Shown here piece after piece: positions 59,601 through 64,000 of a stretch of DNA of 64,000 nt. The position numbers and the translations under genes were made by a program. The DNA comes from Actinernus sp. WN-2022. Taxonomy: Eukaryota; Cnidaria; Anthozoa; Actiniaria; Actinernidae. Location of the stretch: positions 84,983,740-85,047,739 of the forward strand of contig JAOWCC010000577.1 of the NCBI GenBank assembly GCA_030867875.1. The letters are read 5' to 3'. Numbering within the stretch: the first letter of the stretch is position 1; every line of letters starts with the position of its first letter. The notes under the pieces are model-generated. The model did not search any database, was not told the origin of the DNA, and worked only from the letters and a program-made list of their open reading frames with translations.

Positions 59601-62600
59601 GCTCCTAGCTCCCGTATGGAAAGTTGTTTCGTATAAAAAGTCGTTGTAAAAATTCATCTGCACATGTCCATGCAATGCAGTGATTTTCAATGAAAATAAC
59701 CATGATTTCAATTTTTTTGGTGTAATGTTTAACCCTTTCACGCCCACCTACGGAATTTTCCGTATTTTACTGGTTACTTGATTTGGGAGTTTCAGTCTGA
59801 CAAAGTTTAAAGAGCTAGGCCCTGAGATTCCCACAAACCATAATGTATAGACAAGTGCTCCTAGTGAACTGCATTGGGCATGTCAACAAAGAATAATTTC
59901 ATCTAAATCCTCCTTTCTTTGCATAAGTGAACTACAGGTTACATTATTTCATTTCAGAAAAAAAGACTAAAATAGCACTTCCAAAAATAATTATTTCTCC
60001 TCAGATTCTACATTTTCTCTCCAAAATGCATATTTCACATAACATTTAGAGTTTCATGGTTGCACTAACCTCACTTTCTGTCTCCCAACACCTAAACTTG
60101 CCCAGAACCAAGCCATTCTGTCCACAAGCACTTCACAACAAGCTAAATTCATCCATAATGACCGCAACGCATGCCGGGAAATCCTACCAAACAGCGACAT
60201 GGCCCTTCTCCCATCTTCATTCTTCAAAATATATACTAAGTCTAAAGCCATTTCGACCTAATACCTTCATATTGGAATCAATGGCAAGTAAATGGTGTCC
60301 AATATTCCAAAAAAGCTATGATAGGTGGCTCCAGACCCCCATTTATAAAGCCCACGCTAAAGTGACAAAAGACGTCCTGGCCCATTCACGAGTGGGAAAT
60401 GTGGCTCTTTCTCTGTCACAATAAACTGGCACAGACTCGCTTCTTTGAGAAAGTGCTGATTGAAGCTCTCATCAGACTTAATGATGTCCTCCAGCACTCT
60501 ATAAATGGTGAAAAAGGCTTTAAAAAGCCTGAAATTCTCTGTATTCCTCCAAACAAACTTCCTGCCAGCTCCCTTGTAATCTACAACTGCTTTCAAAATG
60601 GCCGTCTAAAAACTTTGAGCCCCCAGTATTATAGGTCAGTTGAAAATTCCATGGAAACAATGACTGTAGTTTACTTAGGGGGGGAGGGTTCTTATCGGCC
60701 TAGAAATAGCTAAAAATTGGTTCCAAAAACTCGGGCCTGAAAGGGTTAATACCCTATCATGTGACCTTTGCCGTTTGCGCTAAAAACTTTTTCACAGAAT
60801 GTTTCCATGGAGGGTTGTCAAATAATGCCATTTTCATGCAGTGTGACACTGTATTCTGGAAAAGAGAATTTTTTTTACAATTGATAATATGGTTTCAATG
60901 CAAACTGCAGGCATGGTTTAAAAGTGGGCGTGGCAGAGCACACGGTTGCCTGTGTACCAAAGTGTTCATCACAATACAATCAACACAATGGGAATATGCA
61001 TATCTAGTGGTTACGGCAAATCATTTCGATAAAGTTTAGCATTTGACCATCCCCCATACTTTAGGCCTTGGTTCTCGAAAACAGACAACTGACCTAGACA
61101 GAAGTGCTTTCATTTCTGCTCCTAGCTCCCGTATGGAAAGTTGTTTCGTATAAAAAGTCGTTGTAAAAATTCATCTGCACATGTCCATGCAATGCAGTGA
61201 TTTTCAATGAAAATAACCATGATTTCAATTTTTTTGGTGTAATGTTTAACCCTTTCACGCCCACCTACGGAATTTTCCGTATTTTACTGGTTACTTGATT
61301 TGGGAGTTTCAGTCTGACAAAGTTTAAAGAGCTAGGCCCTGAGATTCCCACAAACCATAATGTATAGACAAGTGCTCCTAGTGAACTGCATTGGGCATGT
61401 CAACAAAGAATAATTTCATCTAAATCCTCCTTTCTTTGCATAAGTGAACTACAGGTTACATTATTTCATTTCAGAAAAAAAGACTAAAATAGCACTTCCA
61501 AAAATAATTATTTCTCCTCAGATTCTACATTTTCTCTCCAAAATGCATATTTCACATAACATTTAGAGTTTCATGGTTGCACTAACCTCACTTTCTGTCT
61601 CCCAACACCTAAACTTGCCCAGAACCAAGCCATTCTGTCCACAAGCACTTCACAACAAGCTAAATTCATCCATAATGACCGCAACGCATGCCGGGAAATC
61701 CTACCAAACAGCGACATGGCCCTTCTCCCATCTTCATTCTTCAAAATATATACTAAGTCTAAAGCCATTTCGACCTAATACCTTCATATTGGAATCAATG
61801 GCAAGTAAATGGTGTCCAATATTCCAAAAAAGCTATGATAGGTGGCTCCAGACCCCCATTTATAAAGCCCACGCTAAAGTGACAAAAGACGTCCTGGCCC
61901 ATTCACGAGTGGGAAATGTGGCTCTTTCTCTGTCACAATAAACTGGCACAGACTCGCTTCTTTGAGAAAGTGCTGATTGAAGCTCTCATCAGACTTAATG
62001 ATGTCCTCCAGCACTCTATAAATGGTGAAAAAGGCTTTAAAAAGCCTGAAATTCTCTGTATTCCTCCAAACAAACTTCCTGCCAGCTCCCTTGTAATCTA
62101 CAACTGCTTTCAAAATGGCCGTCTAAAAACTTTGAGCCCCCAGTATTATAGGTCAGTTGAAAATTCCATGGAAACAATGACTGTAGTTTACTTAGGGGGG
62201 GAGGGTTCTTATCGGCCTAGAAATAGCTAAAAATTGGTTCCAAAAACTCGGGCCTGAAAGGGTTAATACCCTATCATGTGACCTTTGCCGTTTGCGCTAA
62301 AAACTTTTTCACAGAATGTTTCCATGGAGGGTTGTCAAATAATGCCATTTTCATGCAGTGTGACACTGTATTCTGGAAAAGAGAATTTTTTTTACAATTG
62401 ATAATATGGTTTCAATGCAAACTGCAGGCATGGTTTAAAAGTGGGCGTGGCAGAGCACACGGTTGCCTGTGTACCAAAGTGTTCATCACAATACAATCAA
62501 CACAATGGGAATATGCATATCTAGTGGTTACGGCAAATCATTTCGATAAAGTTTAGCATTTGACCATCCCCCATACTTTAGGCCTTGGTTCTCGAAAACA

Positions 62601-64000
62601 GACAACTGACCTAGACAGAAGTGCTTTCATTTCTGCTCCTAGCTCCCGTATGGAAAGTTGTTTCGTATAAAAAGTCGTTGTAAAAATTCATCTGCACATG
62701 TCCATGCAATGCAGTGATTTTCAATGAAAATAACCATGATTTCAATTTTTTTGGTGTAATGTTTAACCCTTTCACGCCCACCTACGGAATTTTCCGTATT
62801 TTACTGGTTACTTGATTTGGGAGTTTCAGTCTGACAAAGTTTAAAGAGCTAGGCCCTGAGATTCCCACAAACCATAATGTATAGACAAGTGCTCCTAGTG
62901 AACTGCATTGGGCATGTCAACAAAGAATAATTTCATCTAAATCCTCCTTTCTTTGCATAAGTGAACTACAGGTTACATTATTTCATTTCAGAAAAAAAGA
63001 CTAAAATAGCACTTCCAAAAATAATTATTTCTCCTCAGATTCTACATTTTCTCTCCAAAATGCATATTTCACATAACATTTAGAGTTTCATGGTTGCACT
63101 AACCTCACTTTCTGTCTCCCAACACCTAAACTTGCCCAGAACCAAGCCATTCTGTCCACAAGCACTTCACAACAAGCTAAATTCATCCATAATGACCGCA
63201 ACGCATGCCGGGAAATCCTACCAAACAGCGACATGGCCCTTCTCCCATCTTCATTCTTCAAAATATATACTAAGTCTAAAGCCATTTCGACCTAATACCT
63301 TCATATTGGAATCAATGGCAAGTAAATGGTGTCCAATATTCCAAAAAAGCTATGATAGGTGGCTCCAGACCCCCATTTATAAAGCCCACGCTAAAGTGAC
63401 AAAAGACGTCCTGGCCCATTCACGAGTGGGAAATGTGGCTCTTTCTCTGTCACAATAAACTGGCACAGACTCGCTTCTTTGAGAAAGTGCTGATTGAAGC
63501 TCTCATCAGACTTAATGATGTCCTCCAGCACTCTATAAATGGTGAAAAAGGCTTTAAAAAGCCTGAAATTCTCTGTATTCCTCCAAACAAACTTCCTGCC
63601 AGCTCCCTTGTAATCTACAACTGCTTTCAAAATGGCCGTCTAAAAACTTTGAGCCCCCAGTATTATAGGTCAGTTGAAAATTCCATGGAAACAATGACTG
63701 TAGTTTACTTAGGGGGGGAGGGTTCTTATCGGCCTAGAAATAGCTAAAAATTGGTTCCAAAAACTCGGGCCTGAAAGGGTTAATACCCTATCATGTGACC
63801 TTTGCCGTTTGCGCTAAAAACTTTTTCACAGAATGTTTCCATGGAGGGTTGTCAAATAATGCCATTTTCATGCAGTGTGACACTGTATTCTGGAAAAGAG
63901 AATTTTTTTTACAATTGATAATATGGTTTCAATGCAAACTGCAGGCATGGTTTAAAAGTGGGCGTGGCAGAGCACACGGTTGCCTGTGTACCAAAGTGTT

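Larger units (their letters stand above)
29540..64000. repeat. tandem array, 1,517-bp units with three 500-bp units
   Basis: Long units start (first T of TTAA) at 29540, 31057, 35473, 36990, 38507, 40024, 41541, 43058, 45075, 46592, 48110, 49627, 51144, 53161, 54678, 56695, 58212, 59729, 61246 and 62763; the last runs off the window. Short 500-bp units start at 44575, 52661 and 56195. Spacing is exactly 1,517 except after 31057 (2,899-bp insertion plus one unit) and 46592 (1,518: one extra G in a G7 run near 47541). Each long unit is TTAA, a 1,013-bp inverted-repeat element, TTAA, then a 496-bp spacer. All ORFs inside recur unchanged in every unit, so the array is either very young, strongly homogenised, or an assembly or long-read collapse artefact. 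No gene was identified in the unit. Confidence 0.97.

Noticed and set aside
29867..63747. About 100 short ORFs of 65-122 aa recurring on both strands through the array
   Set aside because: The same five or so frames repeat once per unit and overlap each other on both strands. They are consequences of one repeated non-coding unit, not separate genes.

Overview
The window is eukaryotic and almost certainly from an anthozoan cnidarian, most likely a stony coral. The evidence is small exons with GT/AG borders inside kilobase introns, tRNA-derived SINEs with a cnidarian-type body, LINE 3' ends, many short inverted-repeat (MITE-like) elements, an AT-rich background, and no operon-like gene packing. 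The organism call is an inference from the style of the repeats and introns, not from a database match.

Bases 1-29,539 are gene-poor, repeat-rich sequence crossed by one minus-strand gene. I traced six exons of it: 27926-27722, 16034-15959, 14699-13361, 9224-9006, 8905-8816 and 5133-4993. Their splice phases agree at every junction and the exons total 2,070 nt (690 codons). The product is an acidic, Ser/Glu/Lys-rich protein with a basic patch followed by coiled coil. I could not identify the family. Inside its 11.7-kb intron (16,035-27,721), on the opposite strand, is the 3' end of a second gene, with exons 24482-24702 and 24906-24970 and a TGA stop. A possible first coding exon lies at 21692-21762.

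The same region holds an 89-bp satellite (3.5-4.9 kb), two long foldback elements (7108-8254 flanked by TTAA; 19182-20446 flanked by a 7-bp repeat), two LINE 3' ends (12.2-12.8 kb minus; 16.3-17.2 kb plus), three SINEs and more than a dozen small inverted-repeat elements. One is a 78-bp near-perfect palindrome flanked by a 9-bp direct repeat.

Bases 29,540 to the window end form one tandem array with a 1,517-bp period and 20 long units, the last cut off by the window. As far as I compared them the copies are identical apart from one extra G. Each long unit is a 1,013-bp piggyBac-like non-autonomous element (13-bp terminal inverted repeats, TTAA at both ends) followed by a 496-bp spacer. Three units (starting 44575, 52661 and 56195) lack the 1,013-bp element exactly, with a single TTAA left, so filled and empty sites coexist in the array. 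The left edge of the array is exactly the left TTAA of the first element.

One spacer (unit 2) carries a 2,897-bp Tigger/pogo-type DNA transposon (32325-35221, TA duplication). It has a frameshifted DDE transposase on the minus strand and a divergent, intact 203-aa ORF with a HIRAN-like domain on the plus strand. The mixed filled and empty units and the Tigger with a HIRAN-like cargo ORF are the two most interesting things in the window.
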